Assembly (NCBI RefSeq): GCF_000975155.1
Contig: NZ_BBRG01000001.1
Coordinates: 479,999-543,998, forward strand
Origin: Demequina globuliformis
GTDB lineage: Bacteria > Actinomycetota > Actinomycetes > Actinomycetales > Demequinaceae
Direction of reading: 5' to 3'
Length of the DNA: 64,000 nt
Below are positions 54,051 to 63,200 of the stretch, piece by piece; the first letter of the stretch is position 1, and each line of letters opens with the position of its first letter. The translations under genes and the position numbers were made by a program. The notes beneath the pieces are model-generated. The model made no database searches. It saw nothing but the letters and a program-made list of their open reading frames with translations, and had not been told where the DNA came from.

Positions 54051-55826
54051 CTAGCGGACCCACTCCTCAGCGTTCCACACGATGCCGGACTGCGAAGGCG
54101 TCGGGATCACGTTCTGGATCGTCGAGTCCCAAGCAGCGACACCGGGGTGCGCGAACAGCGGAATGCCGAACAGCGAGTCCCAGAGGGTCTTCTCAATGAT
54201 GATGGTCTGCTCCTTCTGAGCCTCGGGGTCGAGGGTCGAGGTAAGAGCGTCCCAAGCAGCGTCCACGTCCTCGTTCACGTAACCGGTGACGTTCTGTGCA
54301 CCGTCGGAGGCGTAGATGTTCTGACCGGAGGTGATCTGACCGGAGCCGGACCATGCGTACAGGGCGACGTCGAAGTCACCGGCGGTCAGGTCAACACCGA
54401 AGAAGTCGGCGTTTCCGTTGTCAACGATCTCGAAGCCAGCCTGGTCACAGGAGTCCTTGATCAGCGCAACGATGTCGGTACGACGGGGGTTCGGGGTGTT
54501 GTAACCGATACGAACCTGGACGGGCTCGGACACGCCGGCCTCGGCGATCTTCGCAGCAGCACCCTCGATGTCGACCTCGTCGTAGCGGCCGTCGTAGGAA
54601 GCGGAGACAATCTCTTCGTAGTCAGACTCGAACGGGAAGACCTCGCGTGCGTTCATGATGCCCGCCTCGGGGTTCATGGGCGCAATCAGGTTGTCCACGA
54701 TCAGCTGGCGAGGAACGCACATGGCGAAGGCCTCACGCAGCTCCTGGCTGTCGGCGAGCGAAGCACCTTCCTTGAAGTTGATGTCAAGGTGCTCCCAGAT
54801 GAGGGTGTCGTAGGTACCCACGGTGACAGCGTCGCCGATGGCGGCGAGCTGGTCGAGGGTGTCAACGGTTGCCTGCGGCTCGATGACGTTGAGGTCACCG
54901 TTCTGAAGCGCCTGCACGTGCGTGTCAGCAGCGGCGAAGCGGAAGGTCAGGTTGCCGGTGGCGGGAGCGGTGCCCCAGTAGTTCTCGTTCGGGACGAGGG
55001 TCAGCGACTGACCAGCCTCCCACGAACCGTAGGTGTAGGGGCCGGAGGACAGCGCGATGGCCGGGTCGGGCAGCTCACCCGGGGTGGGCGACAGCCAGCC
55101 GGTGTTCCAGAACTCGGCGACGGGGCGCAGGGCCTCGATGTCCTCAGCCTCAATAGCGGCGGCCATGTCCTCGAGGGACACGCCCGACTGCTCCGCAGCG
55201 ACGTGTGCGGGGAGGTCGATGACCGTGGTCAGCAGGTAGTCGGGGTAGGGGTTGGTGTACTCAACCGTGAAGGTCTTTCCGCCGGCCTCACCCTGAGGGC
55301 CCTCCACGACGCGCTCGCCGTAGTCGATGCCGCCCACGTGGTCGAACAGCTGGATCGGCGTGCCGTCTTCGTTCTCACCGTCGGTGAACTTCTGGGCGGC
55401 CCAGGTCAGCAGAGCGTCGTCGTAGGTGATGGGGGTGCCATCGGACCAGACGGCGTCCTCGGCGATCGTGTACTCAACGATCATCGGGTCTTCCGAGACG
55501 AGCTCGACGTTGCCGAACTCCTCGTTGATCTGGATGGCGGACTCCTCGTCGAAGTACGTGAACGTCTCACGCACGCGGTCGTTGATGACCGAGTTGTACG
55601 TGGAGTAGGTCGCCGGCGTCATGTTGTTGTAGCCAGCCCACTCGTCTTCACCGACGGAGACCAGGATGGTGTCGTCGTTCGAACCAGTCGCGGCCTCGGA
55701 CGTGGCTGCAGCCGTGGGAGACTCCGACGTCTCGTCGCTGTCACCTGAGTCCGAGGTGCACGCCGCCAGGGCGAGGGTGGAAGCAGCGAACAGTGCCACT
55801 CCCTTACCCATCGTGCCGATCTTCAT
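54051..55826 (-). CDS. Peptide ABC transporter substrate-binding lipoprotein
   Basis: A 591-residue family 5 binding protein. The signal peptide ends in the lipobox LALAAC, followed by an acidic Ser/Thr/Ala linker and a large two-lobed domain (VWSDGTPITYDDALLTWAAQ, LRPVAEFWNTGWLSPTPGEL, NPRRTDIVALIKDSCDQAGF). RBS AGAGGA 6 nt before the ATG at 55826. It captures peptides outside the membrane and is the first gene of the import operon. Confidence 0.93.
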   Translation of the reverse strand: MKIGTMGKGVALFAASTLALAACTSDSGDSDETSESPTAAATSEAATGSNDDTILVSVGEDEWAGYNNMTPATYSTYNSVINDRVRETFTYFDEESAIQINEEFGNVELVSEDPMIVEYTIAEDAVWSDGTPITYDDALLTWAAQKFTDGENEDGTPIQLFDHVGGIDYGERVVEGPQGEAGGKTFTVEYTNPYPDYLLTTVIDLPAHVAAEQSGVSLEDMAAAIEAEDIEALRPVAEFWNTGWLSPTPGELPDPAIALSSGPYTYGSWEAGQSLTLVPNENYWGTAPATGNLTFRFAAADTHVQALQNGDLNVIEPQATVDTLDQLAAIGDAVTVGTYDTLIWEHLDINFKEGASLADSQELREAFAMCVPRQLIVDNLIAPMNPEAGIMNAREVFPFESDYEEIVSASYDGRYDEVDIEGAAAKIAEAGVSEPVQVRIGYNTPNPRRTDIVALIKDSCDQAGFEIVDNGNADFFGVDLTAGDFDVALYAWSGSGQITSGQNIYASDGAQNVTGYVNEDVDAAWDALTSTLDPEAQKEQTIIIEKTLWDSLFGIPLFAHPGVAAWDSTIQNVIPTPSQSGIVWNAEEWVR

Positions 55827-55897
55827 ACTTATTCCTCTCGCATCACGCGCCGCGGATGCCTCACGGGTTGGGGACGACATCGTTAGCGCGAAGGGGA

Positions 55898-55916
55898 AGC
55901 GGGGAGGTTCCCCGCT
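55898..55916. promoter_or_regulatory. Hairpin in the leader of the binding-protein gene
   Basis: AGCGGGGA-GGT-TCCCCGCT, a perfect 8-bp inverted repeat about 75 nt upstream of the ATG. It could stabilise or regulate the mRNA or be an operator. AT-rich sequence beyond it (55925-55990) contains the likely promoter, without a clear consensus. Confidence 0.45.
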
Positions 55917-56091
55917 CGTGCCGATCAGATTAAGTAGGCATATGTGTCAGATTCGTTTCGAGATGGGCATAAGCGCGTGATTGTGCCTGAAATGTGATGA
56001 AACTAGGGTCAATATGGCGCTCGTGTGACTTTCTTCACACGCGCGACAAGGCCTCGGCTGCCATGTCACAGGGCGATGGCAGGCTGGCTCC

Positions 56092-57366
56092 ATGGTCGAG
56101 TTCCTTCTTGTTCTGGTGTCCCTCGCGGCTGGCGTGGCGACTGGCATGGTCCTTGCGGGCCGACGCTCGCAGGCGTTACGTACTGAGCTTGCAGTGGCGA
56201 TGGCAAAAGCCCAGGCAAGTCAGGCGCGCGAACAGGAACTCATGGAGGCTCACCGGCAGCGGTTGGCAGAGGTTCGTGCCGATCACGAGGGGCTCCGCTC
56301 TCAGTTCGCAGAGCTATCTGCTCGCCAGCTGAGTCAAAGTCAGGAGCAGTTGCTGCGGGTGGCCCAAGAACGGATGCGTCGCGAGCGCGAAGTGTCTGAT
56401 GCTGAGCTGGCCAAGCGCGAGGAAGCCGTCAAGCAGCTCGTCGAGCCGCTCGCTAAGGCCCTTGGAGAGGTCCAGCGGCAGACTGCGGATGCGGACAAGG
56501 CTCGCGCGTCGGGCCAGGCTCAACTGTCCGAGCAGGTGCGTCAGATGCTCGAGGCTTCCGCGAAACTCGACAAGCGCACCAATGACTTCGTGAACACTCT
56601 GCGTCGCTCCGACGTGCGCGGAAACTGGGGTGAAGTCCAACTTCGCCGCGTCGTGGAGCTCGCGGGCATGGTCAGCCACGTCGACTTCACGGAGCAGGAC
56701 TCGGTGCGCACGGCGGACGGTGACGTCCTGCGGCCAGACATGACCGTGCGCCTCGCGGGCGGCCGGTCGATTGTCGTGGACTCCAAGGTGGCGCTTGCGG
56801 CTTTGCTGGAGGCCTTCGAAACGGATGACGAGGCGGTGCGGGCCGAGCGGTTGTCCGCCCATGCGCGCCATGTCAAGAAGCACATCGACGAACTCGCGGC
56901 CAAGCGGTACTGGGAGCAGTTCGACTCGGCCCCGGAGTTTGTCGTGATGTTCGTACCGTCTGAGGCGTTTTATCAGGCTGCGCTCGAGCAGGATCCGCAA
57001 CTCCAGGAGTACGCCTACGGCAAGCGGGTGTTCCTGGCGAGCCCGACCACCCTCGTGGCGATGCTGCGCACGGTTGCGCACGCGTGGAAGGAAGACGCTC
57101 TCGCGAAGAACGCGCAAGAGGTCCTCGCCGCCGGCAGGCTCCTGCACGACCGGCTCGCCACGATGGGCGAGCACTTGGCGAAGGTAGGGCGCGCGCTCGA
57201 CTCAGCAAGCAAGGCCTACAACCAGACCGTCGCATCGCTTGAGTCACGCGTGCTTGTCACTGCGCGCAGGTTTGGAGAGATGCAGCACATCGAATCGGAG
57301 CTGCCGGAACCCGCTCAGGTCGGCACCGAGGTGCGCTCGCTCGCGGCTCCCGAGTGGCGCGACTAA
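56092..57366 (+). CDS. rmuC: DNA recombination protein RmuC
   Basis: A 424-residue protein. One N-terminal membrane helix (EFLLVLVSLAAGVATGMVLA) is followed by a long coiled coil (about residues 30-140) and the RmuC nuclease-like domain (RGNWGEVQLRRVVELAGMVS, RSIVVDSKVALAALLEAFET, PSEAFYQAALEQDPQLQEYA). It limits inversions at short repeats and affects recombination. CAGGCT 6 nt before the ATG may be a -10 box. Confidence 0.93.
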   Translation: MVEFLLVLVSLAAGVATGMVLAGRRSQALRTELAVAMAKAQASQAREQELMEAHRQRLAEVRADHEGLRSQFAELSARQLSQSQEQLLRVAQERMRREREVSDAELAKREEAVKQLVEPLAKALGEVQRQTADADKARASGQAQLSEQVRQMLEASAKLDKRTNDFVNTLRRSDVRGNWGEVQLRRVVELAGMVSHVDFTEQDSVRTADGDVLRPDMTVRLAGGRSIVVDSKVALAALLEAFETDDEAVRAERLSAHARHVKKHIDELAAKRYWEQFDSAPEFVVMFVPSEAFYQAALEQDPQLQEYAYGKRVFLASPTTLVAMLRTVAHAWKEDALAKNAQEVLAAGRLLHDRLATMGEHLAKVGRALDSASKAYNQTVASLESRVLVTARRFGEMQHIESELPEPAQVGTEVRSLAAPEWRD

Positions 57367-57395
57367 CAGCGAGCGACCCTTCGCACCACCCCGTT

Positions 57396-57719
57396 CCCCT
57401 GGCCGTAGATACACGGCGGCAATCCCCCAGCTCCACTCCCCTGGCCGTACCTACTCGGCGGCGATCCCCCGACCCCACCGTCCTGGCCGTACTTACTCGG
57501 CGGGGTCTCGGAAGCATCGGCCTCCTGGCCGTCGTTCTCAGAGGCCCGTCGCGCACAACCGCCCCCGCAGACGCGACAGCCGAATGGTGACGTGAATCCC
57601 CCGAGTGACGCAGAGACCCGCTCACCGCAATGCGGAGCTCGCGACTACGTCACACCACCGAGAATCTACGGCCAGCGCGCTAGAACACCCATTTCTCCGC
57701 CGTGTATGTACGGCCAGGG
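57396..57719. repeat. 42-bp tandem repeat plus inverted copies after rmuC
   Basis: Three direct copies of CCTGGCCGTA-N2-TAC-N-CGGCGG (57396-57419, 57438-57461, 57480-57503) lie at an exact 42-bp period, then two inverted copies (57655-57675, degenerate, and 57697-57719). Each unit has a small stem, GCCG(T)...(A)CGGC. The block fills most of the 445-bp gap between convergent rmuC and ispH, and I see no gene in it. Confidence 0.85.
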
Positions 57720-57811
57720 CATGGGGGAGGCCAGCGACGGGATGTGACCAGGGCCTGGGGCGGACTGGGCGGGGGCGGGGCTAGGTGGGCGGCGAGGGAA
57801 GGTGAGACGCG

Positions 57812-58789
57812 CTAGGCCTTCATCGCCTTGTCTGCGGCCTTGAGGTCTGCCCGGATCTCCCGCGGCAGGGAGAACATGAGGTCCTCCGTGGCCGTCTGCA
57901 CTTCCTGGACGGTCGAATAGCCCAGGCCGTCGAGACGCTCAAGTAGGTCGCGCACGAGGATCTCGGGCACGGAGGCGCCCGAACTCACGCCCACCGTGCT
58001 CACACCGTCGAGCCACGACTCGTCCATCTCGGACGCACGGTCGATGCGGTACGAGGCATCGGCTCCCGCCTGCAACGCGACCTCGACCAAGCGGACGGAG
58101 TTCGACGAGTTAGCGGAGCCCACGATGATCACGAGTTCACACTCGGGAGAAAGCTTCTTGACCGCGACCTGACGGTTCTGCGTCGCATAGCAAATGTCGT
58201 CGCTCGGCGGGTCCTGCAGGTTCGGGAAACGTTCACGCAGGCGGCGCACCGTCTCCATCGTCTCGTCGACGGACAGCGTGGTCTGGGACAGCCACACCAC
58301 GTTGTCGGGGTCCTTGACCTCGACGGTGTCCGCCTCCTCTGGAGAGTTCACCACGATCGTGTGCTCGGGGGCCTCGCCCGCGGTGCCTTCGACCTCTTCG
58401 TGGCCGTCGTGGCCAATGAGCAAAATGGTCTGCTCTGCCTTCGCGAAGCGCACCGCTTCCTTGTGGACCTTGGTGACCAGCGGGCAGGTCGCATCGATGG
58501 TGAGCAAGTTGCGCTTTTCGGCACTGTCGCGCACGGCCGGCGAGACGCCGTGCGCAGAGAACACCACGCGAGCGCCCTCAGGCACCTCGTCAGTCTCATT
58601 CACAAAGATTGCGCCGCGCTCCGTCAGGGTCTCCACCACATACTTGTTGTGGACGATTTCCTTGCGGACGTAGATGGGGGCGCCGTGGAGCTCGAGCGCC
58701 TTCTCGACGGCTATCACCGCGCGATCGACGCCGGCGCAGTAGCCGCGTGGCGCAGCGAGCAGTACACGCTTGGAGGAGGATTCGGGCAT
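57812..58789 (-). CDS. ispH: 4-Hydroxy-3-methylbut-2-enyl diphosphate reductase
   Basis: A 325-residue iron-sulfur enzyme making IPP and DMAPP, last step of the MEP pathway. The three cluster cysteines are in [29 protein letters not shown] and [11 protein letters not shown]; catalytic Glu and conserved SANSSNS are present. The start at 58789 is favoured by TAGGAT 7 nt upstream; ATGs at 58798 and 58810 are alternatives, the latter with GGAG upstream. Divergent from xseA. Confidence 0.95.
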   Translation of the reverse strand: MPESSSKRVLLAAPRGYCAGVDRAVIAVEKALELHGAPIYVRKEIVHNKYVVETLTERGAIFVNETDEVPEGARVVFSAHGVSPAVRDSAEKRNLLTIDATCPLVTKVHKEAVRFAKAEQTILLIGHDGHEEVEGTAGEAPEHTIVVNSPEEADTVEVKDPDNVVWLSQTTLSVDETMETVRRLRERFPNLQDPPSDDICYATQNRQVAVKKLSPECELVIIVGSANSSNSVRLVEVALQAGADASYRIDRASEMDESWLDGVSTVGVSSGASVPEILVRDLLERLDGLGYSTVQEVQTATEDLMFSLPREIRADLKAADKAMKA

Positions 58790-58796
58790 GCCGTCC

Positions 58797-58802
58797 ATCC
58801 TA
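58797..58802 (-). promoter_or_regulatory. -10 box of ispH
   Basis: TAGGAT on the minus strand, 7 nt before the ATG at 58789 (leaderless). Confidence 0.5.
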
Positions 58803-58857
58803 CGTGCCATCACACTCACTCCATTCAGGTCGGACTTTGGTCTGGCACCCTAGGAAC

Positions 58858-60123
58858 GTGACCGAGTCCGCTGATGTTCCTTCCCGCTCCGTGAGCTTGC
58901 CGGAGACGGCAGGCGAGACGTCCGCCGAACGCCCGTGGCCGGTGCGCCATCTCAGCCCCAAGATCCGGGACTTCATCGCGCGCATGCCGCCCGTGTGGGT
59001 GGAGGGGCAGGTCCTCAACGCAAAGCGATGGAAGCACATGGTGTTCCTCACGCTGCGCGACACCGATGAGCAGATGTCGCTCAAGGTCACCCTGCCGGCG
59101 TCAGAAGTCGACGCGCTGGGCACCCCCTTCGTCGACGGCGCGCGAGTGGTGGTGCATGCCAAGCCCTCCTGGTGGGTGAAAAACGGCGACCTTCAGATGG
59201 CAGGCGACGCAGTGCAGTCTGTGGGCCTCGGCGACCTCCTCGCCCGCGTCGAGGCGCTCAAGGAAGCACTCGCGGCAGAGGGCCTGTTCGACCCGGGCCG
59301 CAAGCGGGACCTTCCCCTGGTCCCCCGCCGCGTCGGTCTGGTGTGCGCGAATCAAGGCGACGCCGAGCACGACGTGATCGAGAACGCGCAGCGGCGCTGG
59401 CCCGCGGTGCAGTTCACCGTGCGGCGCGTCACGGTGCAGGGTGCACGGTGCGTGCCTGAAACCACCGCTGCCATTGCCGAGCTCGATGCAGACCCGGACG
59501 TTGACGTGATTGTGGTCGCGCGCGGCGGTGGATCGTTCGAGGACTTGCTGCCATTCAGCGATGAGTCCCTAGTGCGTGCCGCGGCGCGTTGCGGGACACC
59601 GCTCGTCAGCGCGATCGGCCACGAGAAGGACGCTCCCCTGTTGGACCTCGTCGCTGACTACCGCGCGTCAACCCCAACGGACGCTGGCAAGCGCATCGTG
59701 CCCGACGCCCACGTCGAGCGCACGCTGATCGCCGAGCTGATCCGCGACGCGTCGGCCGCCGTCGCCCACCACGTTGCCCGCGAGAGCGACGGACTGGCGC
59801 AGTTCTTGTCGCGGCCCGTCCTGGCTCACCCGGCACGCATGCTGGATCCCTTTGCCGAACACCTGGCTCGTGCACGCCAGGCGTCTGGGCGCGCGCTCAT
59901 GTCCATCCTGTCCACGGCAGACGCCGCGACACGCGAACTCGCAGCGAGCCTGCGCGCGCTCAGCCCACAGGGGACCCTTGACCGCGGCTATGCGATCGCT
60001 CGTGACGCCTCGGGAGCCGTCGTCACCACGGCATCGGCCCTCTCCCCTGGCACGGCGCTGCACCTCAGATTCGCCTCCGGCAGCGCCGATGCCGACGTCA
60101 CCCAGGTGCGTCCCTCGCCGTAA
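58858..60123 (+). CDS. xseA: Exodeoxyribonuclease VII large subunit
   Basis: A 421-residue ExoVII large subunit. An N-terminal OB-fold (VWVEGQVLNAKRWKHMVFLT) binds single-stranded DNA; the catalytic part has DVIVVARGGGSFEDLLPFSD and SAIGHEKDAPLLDLVADYRA; the C-terminal helical part ends in LSPQGTLDRGYAIARDASGA. GTG start at 58858, supported by the family N-terminus; the upstream open frame to 58609 is antisense to ispH. The small subunit gene xseB, normally next, is not present here. Confidence 0.92.
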   Translation: MTESADVPSRSVSLPETAGETSAERPWPVRHLSPKIRDFIARMPPVWVEGQVLNAKRWKHMVFLTLRDTDEQMSLKVTLPASEVDALGTPFVDGARVVVHAKPSWWVKNGDLQMAGDAVQSVGLGDLLARVEALKEALAAEGLFDPGRKRDLPLVPRRVGLVCANQGDAEHDVIENAQRRWPAVQFTVRRVTVQGARCVPETTAAIAELDADPDVDVIVVARGGGSFEDLLPFSDESLVRAAARCGTPLVSAIGHEKDAPLLDLVADYRASTPTDAGKRIVPDAHVERTLIAELIRDASAAVAHHVARESDGLAQFLSRPVLAHPARMLDPFAEHLARARQASGRALMSILSTADAATRELAASLRALSPQGTLDRGYAIARDASGAVVTTASALSPGTALHLRFASGSADADVTQVRPSP

Positions 60124-60152
60124 CGGTGGCTCTCAGTCCGCTCCACGCGACA

Positions 60153-60186
60153 GAGGTCCCCACGGGCTGCGGCCGGTGGGGACCTC
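60153..60186. terminator. Bidirectional terminator
   Basis: GAGGTCCCCAC and GTGGGGACCTC, a perfect 11-bp stem with a 12-nt GC-rich loop, followed by CCTGTTATT, between xseA and the convergent surface-protein gene. Confidence 0.85.
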
Positions 60187-60202
60187 CCTGTTATTGCGGG
60201 CG

Positions 60203-63200
60203 CTAGCGATCCGAGCGGACTCGCGCCTTCCGCTGGGTGATGATGATGGCGCCAGTGAGAACCGCGACCATGGCAGCCGCGAGCAGCCACTGCCACGGCA
60301 GCGTGGCGCCGGTCGTGGGCAGATCGCCGGTGGCCTGCGCTCCCGAACCCGCCGCGCCACCGTCAACGTCCTCGGCATCCGGAGCCGTGGCAGCATCCGT
60401 GACCGTCAACGCCACGCTGGCCTCGAGCCCTGACGCGCCGCCCTCGGCGACCAGAGTGTGCTGGCCTGCGGGCACCGTGCTCGGGATTGCCAGCGTCGCG
60501 TCAAGCGACCCGTCAGCCGTCGCGGTGATGGTGCCAAGGTGAACAGGGTCAGAGAAGAGCGTGAAGGTGATCTGCTCGCCGGCCTGGAACCCGTTGCCTC
60601 GGACGGTGAAGGTGCCGCCCGCAGCGACCTCCGGCACGGACAGCGTCAGCGTGGGGGCCTCACCTGTGGAACCGCCGCCGTTGTCGGACCCATCGGATCC
60701 GCCGTCGCCGCTGTCGGTACCACCGTCGGTCCCGCCGCCACCATCGGTGCCGCCGCCATCGGTGCCACCATTGCCGGCATCCGTTCCGGACACGGTCAGG
60801 GTACGAACCTCAGATACGGCCACCCCGCCGTGCTCGTCCTCGGCTCGCACAAACCACGAGTGCTCGCCGTCGCCAGGGGTCCAGCGCGCGCTCACAGTCG
60901 TGCCAGACGGCACGCCCACAGAGGAGGCAATCGCCTGGTCCGTGAGGGAATCAGCACGGAACGAGTCCGTCGCGAGTTCCTTCGTCGACACATCGATGCC
61001 AAGCACCTCATAGGAGAGGCTGAAGTCCTGGTGTTCGGGCTCCAGGGTCGGGTGGTCCGCGTCGTAGTCCTTCAGGTAATCGGAGTAGGTACGGATGCGC
61101 ACCGACTGAGACTGGTTGTCGAAGTGCAGCAGGCGCATGTACCCCTCGCCACCATTGGGAAGCCCCTGGTAGTCGAACAGCATCGACGTCACGGTGCGGT
61201 CGTTGACGCCATCACCGTCATCGTCAAACGAGTCCTGACGGGTGTAGGCGTCGTGATAGTGACCCGATGTGACCGCACGCACATTGGGGTTGGTCGCGAC
61301 GACCTCGTCCATGATGCGCTGCGGGATAGGCCCCAGCCCGCCGGTGGTGAGCATGAACTCGTGCAGCTGGATGAACGCCACTCGCTCGGGGTACTGCGCG
61401 AGGATGTCGTTCATCCAGTCGATCTGCTCCGTTCCTGGCGCCCACCCCATGTAGAGGAACAGGAAGTCGATTCCACCCGCAGTGATGAGGTCGTAGTGAC
61501 CGCGGTTGTCGAGGTGGTCGCCGCCCCACCAGGGGTTGGAGTCGTAGCGCGAGGCCCCAAACCAGGTGCTGAACTGGGTGTAGTCGTTCGTGGCCTGGTT
61601 CACGTCGTGGTTGCCAGCCAGGACGCCGTATGGCAGACCTGCCTGGTCCAGCATCGCGTACGCCGGGTCCGCGCGTAGCCACTGAGCCTCGTCGGTGGAG
61701 GTGTTCACGATGTCACCGTTGTGAGCCATGTACTGCAAGTTGAGCGCGCTGCGACGCTCCAGCAGGAACTCGTGCATCGAGAGCTGGCGATCGTAGATCC
61801 CGCTGTAGCCGCCCACGCCGTCCTGGTTGTAGTACTGCGTGTCCGACTCCCACGCGAGCGTGAAGTCGTATTCAGACCGCGGGGTGTCGTCGACATGGTG
61901 GGGCTCGACGGCAGATGCGCGGGTCGACAGGTTGTCGCCGGCATAGCCCTCGGAGTGTTGCACGAGCGCCGTGATCTGGCCGTCCGTGGCGTACCGCGCC
62001 GAGTTCACGACGGCTTCGAGGCCAAAGGCCTCGTTGTCCGTGGGGAGGGCCGATGTCACGTGTCGGTCCATCTCCACCCACGCGTTGGCAGCGGGGTCGA
62101 GGACGTAGAGCAACACTTTGGCGTTGGCGTTGGCCGTGCCGTCCCAGCGCACGCGCACCTCGCCTTCTCCGTCCACCTCAGTCGTCAACAGGACGTACGG
62201 CAACTTGCTGTCAGAAGCGGTGACGAGCGCGTCGTCGTCGAGGTGAGCGATCGCGGCGACCTGGGCCGCCGTGATCTCGGTCGCATCTGCACGGTCAACC
62301 GCGAGCGCAGTGGTGGCCTCGCCCGTGGAGACGGTCGTTGCGTCCCCTACGGTGAGCTGCGAGCCGCGGACGAACGTCACGTCCAGGGGGTCACCCGTGG
62401 GGTCGGACACCTCCGCCTCCAAGAGGGCCTCGCCAGCGTCCGCGAGTGCACCATCGGCTGGGCTGAGCGCATCAATGCTCGGCTGCTCATCCGCGATGGA
62501 GAACGGGACCTCCTTGGTGATCTCGTTGCCGGCGCGGTCGCTGGCCGTCACCGCGAGCGTGTAATCTCCGGCCTTGCCCGTCAGTGAGGAGATGGCGTGG
62601 GGGAAGTAGATGCGCCGGCCGTTCAGCGTGACATGGACCTCATCTACTCCGGCACCCGCGTCGGTGACAACAGCGGTCAGGTCGCGGTCACCGTGGACAA
62701 CCTCAGCTTCCCCAACGTTGGGGGCGACGGTGGGTGCCGTGTTGTCGACATGCACGGTCGCCATCGTTTCCTCGTCGCCGTGGCGAGCGGTCACGACATG
62801 GGTGGTGTCGCCTTCCGCGGTGGTGTCCCAGGCGAAGGCGTGCGCCGCGAAGGCGTCGTCGGGTGCGAGGAAGGTGGCCTCGAGGTAGTCGACGGCGCCG
62901 CCGGAGTCACCCATGTAGATCCAGGACTCGGGGTCCATGGCCTCAAGGGGCCTCAACGTCCGTCCGTCTGGCAACACCAGGCGCAGGTTGCGCACGTTGA
63001 AGTTGTCATTGTTTTCGTTGAGGTCGATCTCGGGCGCGGCTTTGGTACCTGCGTAGATGCGTACCGAGAACTCTTCCCCTGGGTTGACTTCCTGCAGCGG
63101 AAGATCGGCCGTGACTGTCACTTCGCGGGCGTAGTACCCCTCGTCGAACACGGTGAGGACCTGGTCGCCCATGACGACACCGTTGCGGAAGTACGCGTCG

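Noticed and set aside
57354..57590. Short open frames after rmuC
   Set aside because: They translate the 42-bp repeats and have no start signals or protein-like composition.
57396..57719. CRISPR array
   Set aside because: Only three direct units with similar, not unique, spacers, inverted copies, and no cas genes.
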